In this document: piece by piece, positions 16,760 to 26,086 of the stretch | How positions within the stretch are numbered: the first letter of the stretch is position 1 | How the letters are laid out: the number at the start of each line of letters is the position of its first letter | Assembly (NCBI GenBank): GCA_018650795.1 | Contig: JABIFG010000141.1 | Location: forward strand, 76,902 to 133,169 | Length of the DNA stretch: 56,268 bases | DNA from: Fidelibacterota bacterium | GTDB lineage: Bacteria; Fidelibacterota; UBA8477; JABMPR01 | Direction: 5' to 3' | Position numbers and translations under genes: made by a program | Notes under the pieces: model-generated | What the model saw: the letters and a program-made list of their open reading frames with translations, nothing else | Databases searched by the model: none | Told to the model about the DNA's origin: nothing

Positions 16760-19700
16760 TTAGCTCAACCAGACGTTTTCATCACCAAAGGATTCACGCA
16801 AAGTTCGGATAAAACCTCTGTTTGCAGAAACACGAGTACTTCTGGCCAACATAATTCTTTCCCGCTTTTCCCCTTCCCGAAGATGAAAAATCAAGGTACA
16901 TGCACCTGAGTAGCGCTTGGCCAGGATTTGAACTTCATCCAGAAGTTTGCCAACCATTAGTGCGGGGTCGAAAGCGATATGAACTTCTCGGGCATACTCA
17001 TTCTGACCCTCTTCCAGGGGGATAACCTTGTTTACTAAAATCTTGAGATCGTCGTCACTTCTTTTTGAAACGCGACCTTCCATATATACCCGGGAGTCAT
17101 TGGCGATATATTCTTTATACTTCGTGAAGGCATCTGAGAAAGCCAGTGCTTCAATGGAACCATCAAGGCCGTTCAAAGTGAAAAAAGCCATCTGGTTATT
17201 GCGCTTATCGTAATGAATTTTCATGCCTGAGATAATGCCACCAATCCGCACATCCTGCTCATCCCGGGTGGCGGTAAGGTCGATGAGATCTACATTTGAG
17301 AAAGTCTGAATTTCACTTTCAAAACCGTGTAGCGGATGCCCCGTGAGATAGAACCCGATATATTCGCGCTCTCTATTGAGCATATCCATATTGTTCCAGG
17401 CCGGTGCATCACCAAGCTCAGGCTCGCGGATCATGGCAGATTCACCACCTGTACCGAAGAGGTCAGTTTGGTTGGTGTTCTTCAGGGTTTGAACACGCTG
17501 TCCATGATAAACAGCATCTTCAACACTAAGGAATTTTTCCCAACGTGTACCCGGGAGTGTATCCATGGCCCCACTTCCCACCAGAGCCTCAACGACCCCC
17601 TTGTTGGTACTTTGTGAGTCCACGCGGGAGCAGAAATCAAAAATGGATTCAAAGGGACCATTATCCAGCCGTTCCTGCATAATGACTTCAGCTGCCTTGT
17701 AGCCCACCTTTTTGATGGCGTTTAAGCCATAAATGATCTGCTTGCCCTCACCTGGTGCAAAGTGAACCATGCTGGCATTTACATCTGGAGGAGTGGCTGT
17801 GATACCCAGTTTGCGGCATTCTGCTAGGAGACCCTGAATTTTCTCGGTATTATCCTTTTCAGAACTCATGTTAGCAGCCAGGAACTCTACAGGATAATGT
17901 GTTTTCAGGTAGGCAGTTTGATAGGCAATCACTGAATATGCCGCGGAGTGACTTTTGTTAAAGCCATATTCTGCGAATTTCTCAATTAAATCCCAGATTT
18001 TACTGGCGAGCTTTTCATTAATATCATTTTTGCGGGCACCTGAAATGAACTCTTCCTTCATCTCATCCATGAGGGATTTGATCTTTTTGCCCATGGCTCG
18101 ACGCATTAAATCAGCTTTTGAGAGAGAGAATCCGGCAATCACGGATCCCAGCTGCATGACCTGTTCCTGATAGACAATAATACCATAGGTCTCTTTTAGA
18201 ATTTCCTCCATCAAGGGGTGGAGGAAGGTCACTTTTTGCTCACCATGTTTACGGGCGATAAAGTCATTGATGTTGCCCATGGGTCCCGGTCGATACAGGG
18301 CATTCATGGCAAACAAATCTTCCAGAACTGTAGGTTTGAGCTTTTTCAAATACTCGCGCATACCGGTTGATTCAAACTGAAAAAGACCAATGGTTAAACC
18401 ATCTGCAAAAAGCTTATAGACATCGGCATCATCCATGGGAATGGTGGCAATATCAATTTCCACATTCTGAAATTTCTTGATCAACTCAACGGCTTCCTGA
18501 ATCACTGTGAGTGTTCTTAAGCCAAGGAAGTCAAACTTGATTAAACCCACATCCTCCAGAGCTTTCATGTCGTATTGGCTCGTGACAGAACCATCTTTTG
18601 CTGATTTATAAAGTGGGATATAATCTGTGAGTTTACCTGGTGCGATAACCAGCCCGGCTGCATGTTTACCGGCGTTACGATTCATCCCCTCTAGCACTTC
18701 AGAGTAGTCAAAGAGCTGTTTGTGAACTTCGTCGAGTTCTGAAGCCTGTTTCAGCTCAGGACTCTTTTTTAAGGCCTGAGGTAGCTTTATTCCCAACTCT
18801 TCCGGAACCAGCTTGGCAATGCGATCCGTTTCTTTGATGGGAACTTCAAGTACACGTCCCACATCACGAATTACAGCCCGTGCCTTAAGCTTGTTAAAGG
18901 TAATAATCTGGGTGACTGATTCATGCCCGAAGCGATCCCGCATGTAATCGATGACCTCTTCCCGCCTATCATAACAAAAATCGATATCAATATCGGGCAT
19001 ACTCACACGATCAGGATTCAGAAAGCGTTCGAACAGTAAATCGTATTGAAGCGGATCAAGATCAGTAATGCCCAGAGAATATGCCACCAGACTCCCAGCT
19101 GCTGAACCACGTCCCGGTCCAACGGGGATGCCTTGTTGCTTGGCATAATTCACAAAGTCATGGGTAATCAAAAAGTATCCGGGGAAGCCCATTTTCTTGA
19201 TGACATCCAGCTCGTAATCCAGGCGTTCTTTGTATCTTGAATCTATATTTTTTACCCGACGATCCATGCCTTCCCAGGTGATTTTGTCGAGGTGATCATT
19301 TAGAGAAAGTCCTTCAGGAATTGGAAATTCGGGCATGTGGTTCACTTTGGTTTCCAGCTCGAATTGACACATTTCCTCGATACGCAGTGTGTTCTCAATG
19401 GCTTCAGGAACATCCTTAAAGAGTTCAACCATTTGATCGGTACTTTTTATGTAAATGTCCTTGGTGTCGTATTTCATACGTTTGGTATCGCTGACAAATT
19501 TACCGCGACCAATACAGATTAAGGCATCATGGGCTTTATGGTGTTCGGCACTTACATAATGGGCATCATTGGTTGCTACGAGGGGAATCCCAGTGTCCTT
19601 GGAGACTTTCTGAATGACCTCACGGGCGATGGCTTCGCGTTCAAATTCATGACCCTCAAGCGTGAAGTGTCGTTGCATTTCGAGGAAGAAATTACCACGA

Positions 19701-20203
19701 CCAAAAATTTCGTCATATTCAATGGCCTGTTCCTTGGCTCGGTCATAGTCACCACGGCTGGCGTGATAGGTAACTTGCCCACTGAGGCAAGCTGATGTGG
19801 CTATCAGACCCTCTGAGTACATTCTCAAGAGATCTTTATCCACACGTGGTACAAAATAGAAACCATCTTGATAAGCCATGGAGGTCAGTTTCAGAAGATT
19901 GCGATAACCCGTATCGTTTTTAGCCAACAAGACAAGATGATAGGCTCGCTTACCTTCGGTGGGGGTACGTTTCTCAGTATGCAGTCCAGGTGAAACATAG
20001 GCTTCCATACCAATGATGGGCTTGATATTGGCCGCTGTGGCTGCTTTATAGAATTCCACAGCACCAAACATGTTGCCATGATCAGTTAGAGCAAAACTTT
20101 TCATCTCCAATTCAGAGACTTTGGCAATGATTTGATCTATACGGGCAGCGCCGTCCAGTAGCGAATAATGGGAGTGATTGTGAAGGTGAACGAATTCGGC
20201 CAC
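16760..20203 (-). CDS. dnaE: DNA polymerase III subunit alpha
   Basis: This 1147-residue C-family polymerase is the replicative DNA polymerase. The PHP domain starts FVHLHNHSHYSLLDGAARI and contains ALTDHGNMFGAVEFY. The palm has SMPDIDIDFCYDRREEVIDYM with catalytic Asp near residues 402-404, and the finger region shows NRNAGKHAAGLVIAP, FDFLGLRTL and ALYRPGPMGNINDFIARKHG in sequence. An OB-fold near residues 990-1070 and a C-terminal tau-binding-type domain follow. Size and order match DnaE1 rather than PolC or DnaE2. It starts 39 bases after the ubiA gene and precedes dtd by 23 bases. Confidence 0.97.
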   Translation of the reverse strand: MAEFVHLHNHSHYSLLDGAARIDQIIAKVSELEMKSFALTDHGNMFGAVEFYKAATAANIKPIIGMEAYVSPGLHTEKRTPTEGKRAYHLVLLAKNDTGYRNLLKLTSMAYQDGFYFVPRVDKDLLRMYSEGLIATSACLSGQVTYHASRGDYDRAKEQAIEYDEIFGRGNFFLEMQRHFTLEGHEFEREAIAREVIQKVSKDTGIPLVATNDAHYVSAEHHKAHDALICIGRGKFVSDTKRMKYDTKDIYIKSTDQMVELFKDVPEAIENTLRIEEMCQFELETKVNHMPEFPIPEGLSLNDHLDKITWEGMDRRVKNIDSRYKERLDYELDVIKKMGFPGYFLITHDFVNYAKQQGIPVGPGRGSAAGSLVAYSLGITDLDPLQYDLLFERFLNPDRVSMPDIDIDFCYDRREEVIDYMRDRFGHESVTQIITFNKLKARAVIRDVGRVLEVPIKETDRIAKLVPEELGIKLPQALKKSPELKQASELDEVHKQLFDYSEVLEGMNRNAGKHAAGLVIAPGKLTDYIPLYKSAKDGSVTSQYDMKALEDVGLIKFDFLGLRTLTVIQEAVELIKKFQNVEIDIATIPMDDADVYKLFADGLTIGLFQFESTGMREYLKKLKPTVLEDLFAMNALYRPGPMGNINDFIARKHGEQKVTFLHPLMEEILKETYGIIVYQEQVMQLGSVIAGFSLSKADLMRRAMGKKIKSLMDEMKEEFISGARKNDINEKLASKIWDLIEKFAEYGFNKSHSAAYSVIAYQTAYLKTHYPVEFLAANMSSEKDNTEKIQGLLAECRKLGITATPPDVNASMVHFAPGEGKQIIYGLNAIKKVGYKAAEVIMQERLDNGPFESIFDFCSRVDSQSTNKGVVEALVGSGAMDTLPGTRWEKFLSVEDAVYHGQRVQTLKNTNQTDLFGTGGESAMIREPELGDAPAWNNMDMLNREREYIGFYLTGHPLHGFESEIQTFSNVDLIDLTATRDEQDVRIGGIISGMKIHYDKRNNQMAFFTLNGLDGSIEALAFSDAFTKYKEYIANDSRVYMEGRVSKRSDDDLKILVNKVIPLEEGQNEYAREVHIAFDPALMVGKLLDEVQILAKRYSGACTLIFHLREGEKRERIMLARSTRVSANRGFIRTLRESFGDENVWLS

Positions 20204-20242
20204 GGTGTATCCTTATTGTGATTCCCCTGAAGGGAAAAGTAG

Positions 20243-21076
20243 TTAAATAGTCTGGCCGAAATATAGAGCGGCGAGACCCACAAAAATATCGAGTTTTAAA
20301 AACAATTGTACTCTGAAGTAATTTTTTTTGTCGGGCTGTTTCCACAGAATAAAAGCGAAAACCAGCAGGGGCAGGTTTATTCCCAGCAAGACCATCCAGA
20401 GATAGACTTGGTTGTAGACTCCCAGCGCATAGGGCAGTAAATCCAGAATCACAAAAGCAGCCATCAGCAAGAGTACCAGATTGAGCGTTTTAGCTTCCCC
20501 CCAGACTAATGGTAGTGTGCGTGCTTCAACTCGGGAGTCACCCTCCATATCTTCCAGATCCTTAACGATTTCCCGGATAAGCGTAAACCCAAAAGCCAGA
20601 GCAGCCATCACCAGTGTTGCCTGAATATTGCCAAAAGCCGCACCCACATAGACAAAGGCTAACCCCAACATAAATGAAACAATCAAGTTGCCGATAAGAG
20701 GCTGACGCTTAAAACAAGCGGAGTAGGCAATCAATGTTGGAATAGAGATGGGACCAGCAATGATGAAGGCCTCTACTGAAATAAACCAGGATAACAGAAT
20801 GCCAGCGGCAAAAAGAAAAATCAGGTATATGCGAGCCTGTGCGACACTCATGGCTCCTGAAGGCAGAGGTCGATCCGGACGATTAATACGGTCAATTTTG
20901 AGATCATAGATATCATTTATTATGTTACCACCCGCATTAATAGTGATCACGGATAGAACCAGAAGGACAAGGTTGTGAACCTGTTCCATTTCCCCGAGAA
21001 AAGCCGTGGTGAGCACAACGGCCAGGGTCGCTTGTAGCAGATTCAGGGGCCTGAGAATAGTGATCCATGGAAGCAT
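20243..21076 (-). CDS. UbiA-family prenyltransferase, DGGGP-synthase-like
   Basis: This 277-residue protein with about eight membrane helices has both UbiA aspartate motifs: NIINDIYDLKIDRINRPDRP (then LPSG) near residue 68 and REIVKDLEDMEGD near residue 188. The NRPDRPLPSG form and the KDLEDMEGD form are typical of archaeal digeranylgeranylglyceryl phosphate synthases and their bacterial relatives. Alternatives are a quinone, heme or chlorophyll-type prenyltransferase. It is the first gene of a ubiA-dnaE-dtd group on the minus strand. No other isoprenoid gene is in view, so the acceptor is inferred only from motif style. Confidence 0.85.
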   Translation of the reverse strand: MLPWITILRPLNLLQATLAVVLTTAFLGEMEQVHNLVLLVLSVITINAGGNIINDIYDLKIDRINRPDRPLPSGAMSVAQARIYLIFLFAAGILLSWFISVEAFIIAGPISIPTLIAYSACFKRQPLIGNLIVSFMLGLAFVYVGAAFGNIQATLVMAALAFGFTLIREIVKDLEDMEGDSRVEARTLPLVWGEAKTLNLVLLLMAAFVILDLLPYALGVYNQVYLWMVLLGINLPLLVFAFILWKQPDKKNYFRVQLFLKLDIFVGLAALYFGQTI

Positions 21077-21232
21077 CTCCGAAACTAAACCAGAAGCAGA
21101 CGGGATGAAGTGAAAAGGATTACGCTAAGGAGTGATTAACAGAAGCTCCTTGCTAAAATCAGCCCGAATCATAATTTCGAGCACATCACATTAAATTCAA
21201 TTTGTTGACGTTCACAAGCGGGGTGGAAAATT

Positions 21233-22582
21233 ATGAAGATTGATCGCATAGAACTCTATTATGTAAAAATACCTCTGGAGACCAGCAAACCTGGTTTTTT
21301 TACCCAACCTGCCTACTTCAAACCCAGCTGGATACCTGGATTTCGGCAGTCGGAAGTCAGATTTTATTTGCTGAAACTGGGTACGGATACAGGTCTTGAA
21401 GGTGTCGCAGCAACCGTGGGTATGGGACCAGAGCGCAGTGGCCTGGGATCGATATTGGGGAATTATCTCATGGGTCTTAACCCACTTGACATTCGCCTGA
21501 TGAATCAACGAATTCAGGAATTTTCATATATAGGCATGCGCAATGGCTGGATCGATGGCGCCATTTGGGATATTATCGGAAAAAGTCGCAATGAGCCACT
21601 CTGGAAAGTGCTGGGTGGAAGTGGTGGCCATGTGTCGCCCTATATGTCAACTGGGGCAAACCATGATCACAATCAGGATAAGAGTCGAGAACTCAGTTCC
21701 TGGGCACAGAGTCAAGGCTACAAAGGGATCAAGCTACGGGTGAAGGGCATCGATCAGAACGAGATGATTGATTTTGTAGGAGCCGCTCGTGACCAGGTAG
21801 GTTCGGATATGAAAATCATGGTGGATGCCAACCAGGGGTGGCCAGTGGATCTGATTGATGAAACACCAAAATGGGATCTGGAAATGGCGCTGAAGTTTGC
21901 CCAGGGACTTGAGCCGCATAAGGTTTACTGGCTGGAAGAACCCTTAAACAGGGGCAATTTTGAAGGTCTGGCTGAACTCCGCAAAAACACTGAGACACCC
22001 ATTGCCGGAGGTGAGTTGAATTCTACCTGGCGAGATTTTAAAGCCATGTTGGACCTGGGGAGTTTGGATATATATCAACCTGATGCCGTCATGGCGGGCG
22101 GCACCTATGCGGGTGGTATAACCAATGTCTATTGGTTGATTAGAGAGATTCAGAAGCGCAATCATGCAAACCAGACAGAAAAAGTTAAGTTTTGCCCCCA
22201 CACCTGGACCACAGGTCTGGGTTTCGCCGTGGCTTTGCAGTTGGTTGGTGTGATTCCCGAGGCAGAACGCAGCCTTTTGGAATATCCCCTGGAGGGAAAT
22301 TGGACAGCTGATGCTTGGGCACGTTTTATAAAAGGCGGTTTCTCCCGGGATGATGAGGGTAGAATTAAAATCCCAGACAGCCCTGGTCTAGGTATCGAAA
22401 TTGACTGGGATGTGATCCGCCGTTTTGGAAAAAGAATCTATAAAGGAACACCCACTACGGTAGGAATAAGTGCCTTAAGAGATCGTGGCTTCAAGCAGGC
22501 GATGTATCTGAAAAAGAAGAAAAGTGAGCAATTCAAACGATCGGCTGAGGCTGAATTCAGTATTCCGGAAGCACCCTTTTAG
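21233..22582 (+). CDS. Enolase-superfamily enzyme (mandelate racemase / muconate lactonizing type)
   Basis: This 449-residue protein has an N-terminal capping domain and a modified TIM barrel. Active-site features are the K-x-K base in IKLRVKG, metal ligands in MVDANQGW, WLEEPL and GGELNS, and a later CPHTWTTGLG histidine. Enzymes of this group abstract a proton alpha to a carboxylate, giving racemisation, epimerisation or dehydration of sugar acids and related compounds. The family is usually 360-420 residues; the extra C-terminal 40 residues are basic (LKKKKSEQFKRSAEA). A GGGTGG site is 8 bases before the ATG. No signal peptide is seen. The substrate is unknown. Confidence 0.88.
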   Translation: MKIDRIELYYVKIPLETSKPGFFTQPAYFKPSWIPGFRQSEVRFYLLKLGTDTGLEGVAATVGMGPERSGLGSILGNYLMGLNPLDIRLMNQRIQEFSYIGMRNGWIDGAIWDIIGKSRNEPLWKVLGGSGGHVSPYMSTGANHDHNQDKSRELSSWAQSQGYKGIKLRVKGIDQNEMIDFVGAARDQVGSDMKIMVDANQGWPVDLIDETPKWDLEMALKFAQGLEPHKVYWLEEPLNRGNFEGLAELRKNTETPIAGGELNSTWRDFKAMLDLGSLDIYQPDAVMAGGTYAGGITNVYWLIREIQKRNHANQTEKVKFCPHTWTTGLGFAVALQLVGVIPEAERSLLEYPLEGNWTADAWARFIKGGFSRDDEGRIKIPDSPGLGIEIDWDVIRRFGKRIYKGTPTTVGISALRDRGFKQAMYLKKKKSEQFKRSAEAEFSIPEAPF

Positions 22583-22626
22583 CAACACATAGATGGCCGA
22601 AGTCTTACTTTGGCGAAAGGATTCAG

Positions 22627-23871
22627 GTGCAAAAAATAATCAAGATGAATGCGAGCAAGCTGTTGTGTTTTCTGGCAATCTTCAGTCTGTTAGGTTTGCA
22701 ATCGGGACGCTCATATACCACGGAAAGAGTTGTTCTGGTCATCATCGATGGTCTCCGATATAGCGAGGGTTTGGGTGATGTCACTCATGCGCAAGTACCC
22801 CACATGGGTGCCCTGGCTGAACAAGGTGCGCTGGTTAGCGATTTTCAGAATGATGGATATACATATACTAGTAGAGCCATTCCTGCGATCTGGTGTGGGG
22901 CGTGGACCACCATCAATACTTTCAGCGATCCCACATGCAATGGGGCATCGAACAACACAACCGAACTTCCAACCGTTTTTGAATACTATCGGAAACAACT
23001 ATCCTGTCCTGCTGATGATTGCATTTACACACTAAAGGAACTCTGTCCCTGGAAGGGCAGCCTTGATCCGGATTATGGTATGGATTATTGGCCACTTTAC
23101 CATGCAGTTGGTTCCACAGATACAGATGTTTGGCATGAGACAGAGACAATTATCGCCAATCAAGCCCCCCGTCTTTTACTTATGTATTTAGCCGATGTAG
23201 ATCATGCTGGTCATTCAGGTGTTTGGGATGACTATTTAAATGCCATTACTACTGCGGATAGTCTCATAGGCGAACTCTGGACCACACTGCAGGCTGATAC
23301 TGCCTACGCCGGGAAAACCACCATGCTAATTACCAATGATCATGGTCGCCATGATTACGATTTCACAGGACATGGGGATGAGTGTATGGGCTGTCGGCAT
23401 ATACAGCTCCTGGCCATTGGACCTGATATCCAGAGTGGTCTGGTTTCAGATGTACCCCGGACCATTCCAGATATTGCGCCAACCATCGGGGAGCTTCTGG
23501 GCTTCACCACTGAAGATGCCACCGGAACGGCGATGCTTGAATTGTTAGATCAAACAACAGAAACGGTGCGGGATGATCGTGGAGTTCTCCCTGCATCGCT
23601 TGCTCTAAACAACGTGTATCCGACACCCTTTAACTCGCAATTAAATATTGAGTATGAACTGATAGATCCACAGCAGGCCAGCATAAATATTTTCAACCTG
23701 GGGGGTGAACGAGTCTGGACTCGGGAGGTCTCTGTACAAGGTACTGGTGTGCATAGGTTGAAATGGGATGGTAATGATCAAGCTCAGAATGTGCTGTCCT
23801 CAGGTATCTATATTGTGCAATTATCAAATCAGAATCATTTTCTATCTCAGAAGGTGCTACTGCTTAAATAA
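22627..23871 (+). CDS. Secreted alkaline-phosphatase-superfamily protein with C-terminal sorting domain
   Basis: I keep the GTG at 22627 as start because AAAGGA lies 5 bases before it; an ATG at 22645 is possible. The 414-residue protein has a signal peptide and then an alkaline-phosphatase/sulfatase fold. Metal-site motifs are VIIDGLRY, YLADVDHAGHSG and TNDHGRHDYDFTGHGD, with a Ser/Thr-containing GYTYTSRAIPAIWCG segment as probable nucleophile region. The last 85 residues (from ALNNVYPTPFNSQLNIEYEL) form a type IX-like sorting domain, a slightly diverged form of NYPNPFNP. It probably acts outside the cell as a phosphodiesterase, phosphatase or phosphonate hydrolase. The next gene starts 12 bases on. 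Confidence 0.85.
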   Translation: MQKIIKMNASKLLCFLAIFSLLGLQSGRSYTTERVVLVIIDGLRYSEGLGDVTHAQVPHMGALAEQGALVSDFQNDGYTYTSRAIPAIWCGAWTTINTFSDPTCNGASNNTTELPTVFEYYRKQLSCPADDCIYTLKELCPWKGSLDPDYGMDYWPLYHAVGSTDTDVWHETETIIANQAPRLLLMYLADVDHAGHSGVWDDYLNAITTADSLIGELWTTLQADTAYAGKTTMLITNDHGRHDYDFTGHGDECMGCRHIQLLAIGPDIQSGLVSDVPRTIPDIAPTIGELLGFTTEDATGTAMLELLDQTTETVRDDRGVLPASLALNNVYPTPFNSQLNIEYELIDPQQASINIFNLGGERVWTREVSVQGTGVHRLKWDGNDQAQNVLSSGIYIVQLSNQNHFLSQKVLLLK

Positions 23872-23883
23872 CAGGGACTTTAA

Positions 23884-24687
23884 ATGAGTAATTTTAAGAA
23901 TTATACTGAAGCCAATCGTGAAGCCTGGAATGAGGCAATGCCTCATCATCAAAAGTCCAACGGAGACAAATGGGATAAAGTTTTCTCCAAACCAGGTTTT
24001 TCTGTGATTATTGAGCCGGAATTGTCGCTGATTAACTCGTTGAATATCGAAGGACAGAAGATTGCCCATGTTTGTTGCAATAATGGCGTTGAACTCATGT
24101 CCCTCAAAAACATGGGTGCCGGAGAATGTGTGGGTTTTGATATCTCTGATAAGGCTATCCAAGAGGCTCAAGCGAGAGCAGCCAGATTTGACATAGCGTG
24201 TGAGTTTATTCAAACCGATATCTATGATATTCCAGAGCAGTATCACGATGAGTTTGACATTGTGTATATCAGTATTGGATGTCTGGGGTGGATGCCCGGC
24301 ATACAGCGTTTCTTTGGTAAGATTGCCTCGCTACTCAACGAATCTGGAGAGCTTTTTATCCATGAATCTCACCCCTTCTCTGAGATGCTTCCCGCTGACG
24401 AGCTGGAAAATGTGGATCCAATGAAAATTATTGAGCCCTATTTTAAAAAGGATCCCTATATCGATAACGACGGCATCGACTATATTGGAAAAACGAGTTA
24501 TCCCTCTAAAACCATGTATTGGTTTGTCTGGACCCTCTCAGACATTCTTATGGGAATTATTGATAACGGGTTAAAAGTGAGGCATTTCTCTGAATATCCA
24601 GATGATATTTCAACACAGCATGGCAAGAATCAGGCAGCAGGACTAGACATCCCGCTCAGCTACATTTTAATTGCCGAAAAAGAATAG
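23884..24687 (+). CDS. Class I SAM-dependent methyltransferase
   Basis: This 267-residue cytoplasmic protein has a Rossmann-type SAM site: motif I is IAHVCCNNGVELMSLKNMGA with an unusual Cys-Cys-Asn-Asn in place of the common GxGxG. Motif II is GFDISDKAIQEAQARA and the acidic motif III is FIQTDIYDIP. The N-terminus (NREAWNEAMPHHQKS) is typical of small-molecule methyltransferases. It lies 12 bases after a secreted phosphatase-like gene and 12 bases before an integral membrane methyltransferase-like gene. The substrate is not known. Confidence 0.85.
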   Translation: MSNFKNYTEANREAWNEAMPHHQKSNGDKWDKVFSKPGFSVIIEPELSLINSLNIEGQKIAHVCCNNGVELMSLKNMGAGECVGFDISDKAIQEAQARAARFDIACEFIQTDIYDIPEQYHDEFDIVYISIGCLGWMPGIQRFFGKIASLLNESGELFIHESHPFSEMLPADELENVDPMKIIEPYFKKDPYIDNDGIDYIGKTSYPSKTMYWFVWTLSDILMGIIDNGLKVRHFSEYPDDISTQHGKNQAAGLDIPLSYILIAEKE

Positions 24688-24699
24688 GAAGCCGCCACC

Positions 24700-25407
24700 G
24701 TGTCAAACATGATTACATCAATCCATAGAATGATACATCATTTAAGCCATGACCTGTTTGGTGGACCTCGGGTGCTGGGTTTTAACTGGGTTATTAATTT
24801 CCAGAAAGGTATGACCCTTTTCTGGGTACTCGGTCTGATGCTGTTGTATGATAATTATTCTACCCAGGCCTGGGTCTATTTGGCGTTACACGGTAGTTAC
24901 GGAGTCATATGGATTCTTAAGGATATCATTTTTCCAGATAGTAAATGGCAGACAAAGATCACTTTTGGTGGGGGACTCATGGCCATATTGACTGTACTGG
25001 GACCCTATTGGGTAGCACCCTATCTCCTGATATCACCCGCACTTGGTGAAACACATTTTGGTGCGAACTGGATGTGGACAAGCGCAGCGATTTTTATTTA
25101 TGCCATAGGTCTGGCTCTCATGCTCGCAGCAGATTCTCAAAAATTCTACACCTTAAAACATAAAAAGGGTCTCATTACCACCGGCATGTTTCGTTACATC
25201 AGACATCCCAACTATCTTGGTGAGATGATGATTTATGGATCTTTTGCCCTCCTGGCCTGGCACTGGATTCCATGGGCGATTCTGGCCTGGGTCTGGCTGG
25301 GCTATTTTTCAGTAAACATCATCATGAAAGAACGATCCATGTCGCGCTATGACAAATGGGACCAGTACAAAAAGCGGTCGTGGTATTTGATTCCATTTAT
25401 TCTATAA
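24700..25407 (+). CDS. Integral membrane protein, steroid-reductase/ICMT-like (DUF1295 type)
   Basis: This 235-residue protein has about six membrane helices and, near residue 160, GLITTGMFRYIRHPNYLGEM, the hallmark of the DUF1295/steroid 5-alpha-reductase and isoprenylcysteine methyltransferase group. Members use NADPH or SAM at the membrane face; I cannot choose between reductase and methyltransferase. The start is GTG at 24700 with AGGAAG about 8 bases upstream, and an ATG at 24709 is an alternative. It follows a soluble methyltransferase gene by 12 bases, so the two may act in one lipid- or isoprenoid-modifying step. Confidence 0.75.
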   Translation: MSNMITSIHRMIHHLSHDLFGGPRVLGFNWVINFQKGMTLFWVLGLMLLYDNYSTQAWVYLALHGSYGVIWILKDIIFPDSKWQTKITFGGGLMAILTVLGPYWVAPYLLISPALGETHFGANWMWTSAAIFIYAIGLALMLAADSQKFYTLKHKKGLITTGMFRYIRHPNYLGEMMIYGSFALLAWHWIPWAILAWVWLGYFSVNIIMKERSMSRYDKWDQYKKRSWYLIPFIL

Positions 25408-25488
25408 AATCAACAGGGTTCGTAGCTAAGGATTTTCGTTTAGCCCTCTAATCACTGCCAAGGGCAGCATGAATTGAATTATATTATT

Positions 25489-25941
25489 CTAGTTGTTTTG
25501 TTGTCTTGAGAACGAAAACACACCCTGTTCCCAGAAGACCTTACTGCTAAGCAGCAAAGCAGTGCCAATACTGATGTCCAGAGTTGCCACAGCAACGAGA
25601 AATGTATGATTCCCCTGAGAAATGCTTGAAAGTGTTGCGCCCAGCACAATCATTAAAGCCAGCGCGATAAAGAATTGAACTCGGTAAAATTGCCACAGTT
25701 TGGGTGAAGTGAGCGCATCAATGCGAGCCATATTTTTACGGCAGCTTTTAAGGAAAATGTAGCGGGTTTTGATCAATCCAACTGCTATTCCAGCAGTCCA
25801 GCTAATAAAACGACCCCAGCCTTGAGGTTCTAAACTATAAGCCTCAGTTGCCAGCTCAGCACCTTTGCTAAAAAGGATGATGGGACCCATATACCAGATC
25901 AAGGCAGCCAGCAGCTTCAGTGTTTTGTGTGAGACATTCAT
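25489..25941 (-). CDS. Small multi-pass membrane protein, unknown function
   Basis: I do not recognise this 150-residue protein. It has four predicted membrane segments (LLAALIWYMGPIILF, FISWTAGIAVGLIKT, FFIALALMIVLGATL, VAVATLDISIGTALLL) separated by short basic loops such as SCRKNMARID. It is a single gene, convergent with the DUF1295-type gene across about 80 bases and divergent from the UshA-like gene. Confidence 0.65.
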   Translation of the reverse strand: MNVSHKTLKLLAALIWYMGPIILFSKGAELATEAYSLEPQGWGRFISWTAGIAVGLIKTRYIFLKSCRKNMARIDALTSPKLWQFYRVQFFIALALMIVLGATLSSISQGNHTFLVAVATLDISIGTALLLSSKVFWEQGVFSFSRQQNN

Positions 25942-26086
25942 CTTGCCTCAAAGTAAGCACATTATCTTGCGAGTAAAGAGAATCCGGTTTTGCTGATGGA
26001 GTGGGTGATACATGGAATAGACAGATTTTTATAGGCTCTGTGAATATGCCAGGTTAACCTCAGGAGATATAGGATGATTTGTAGCC

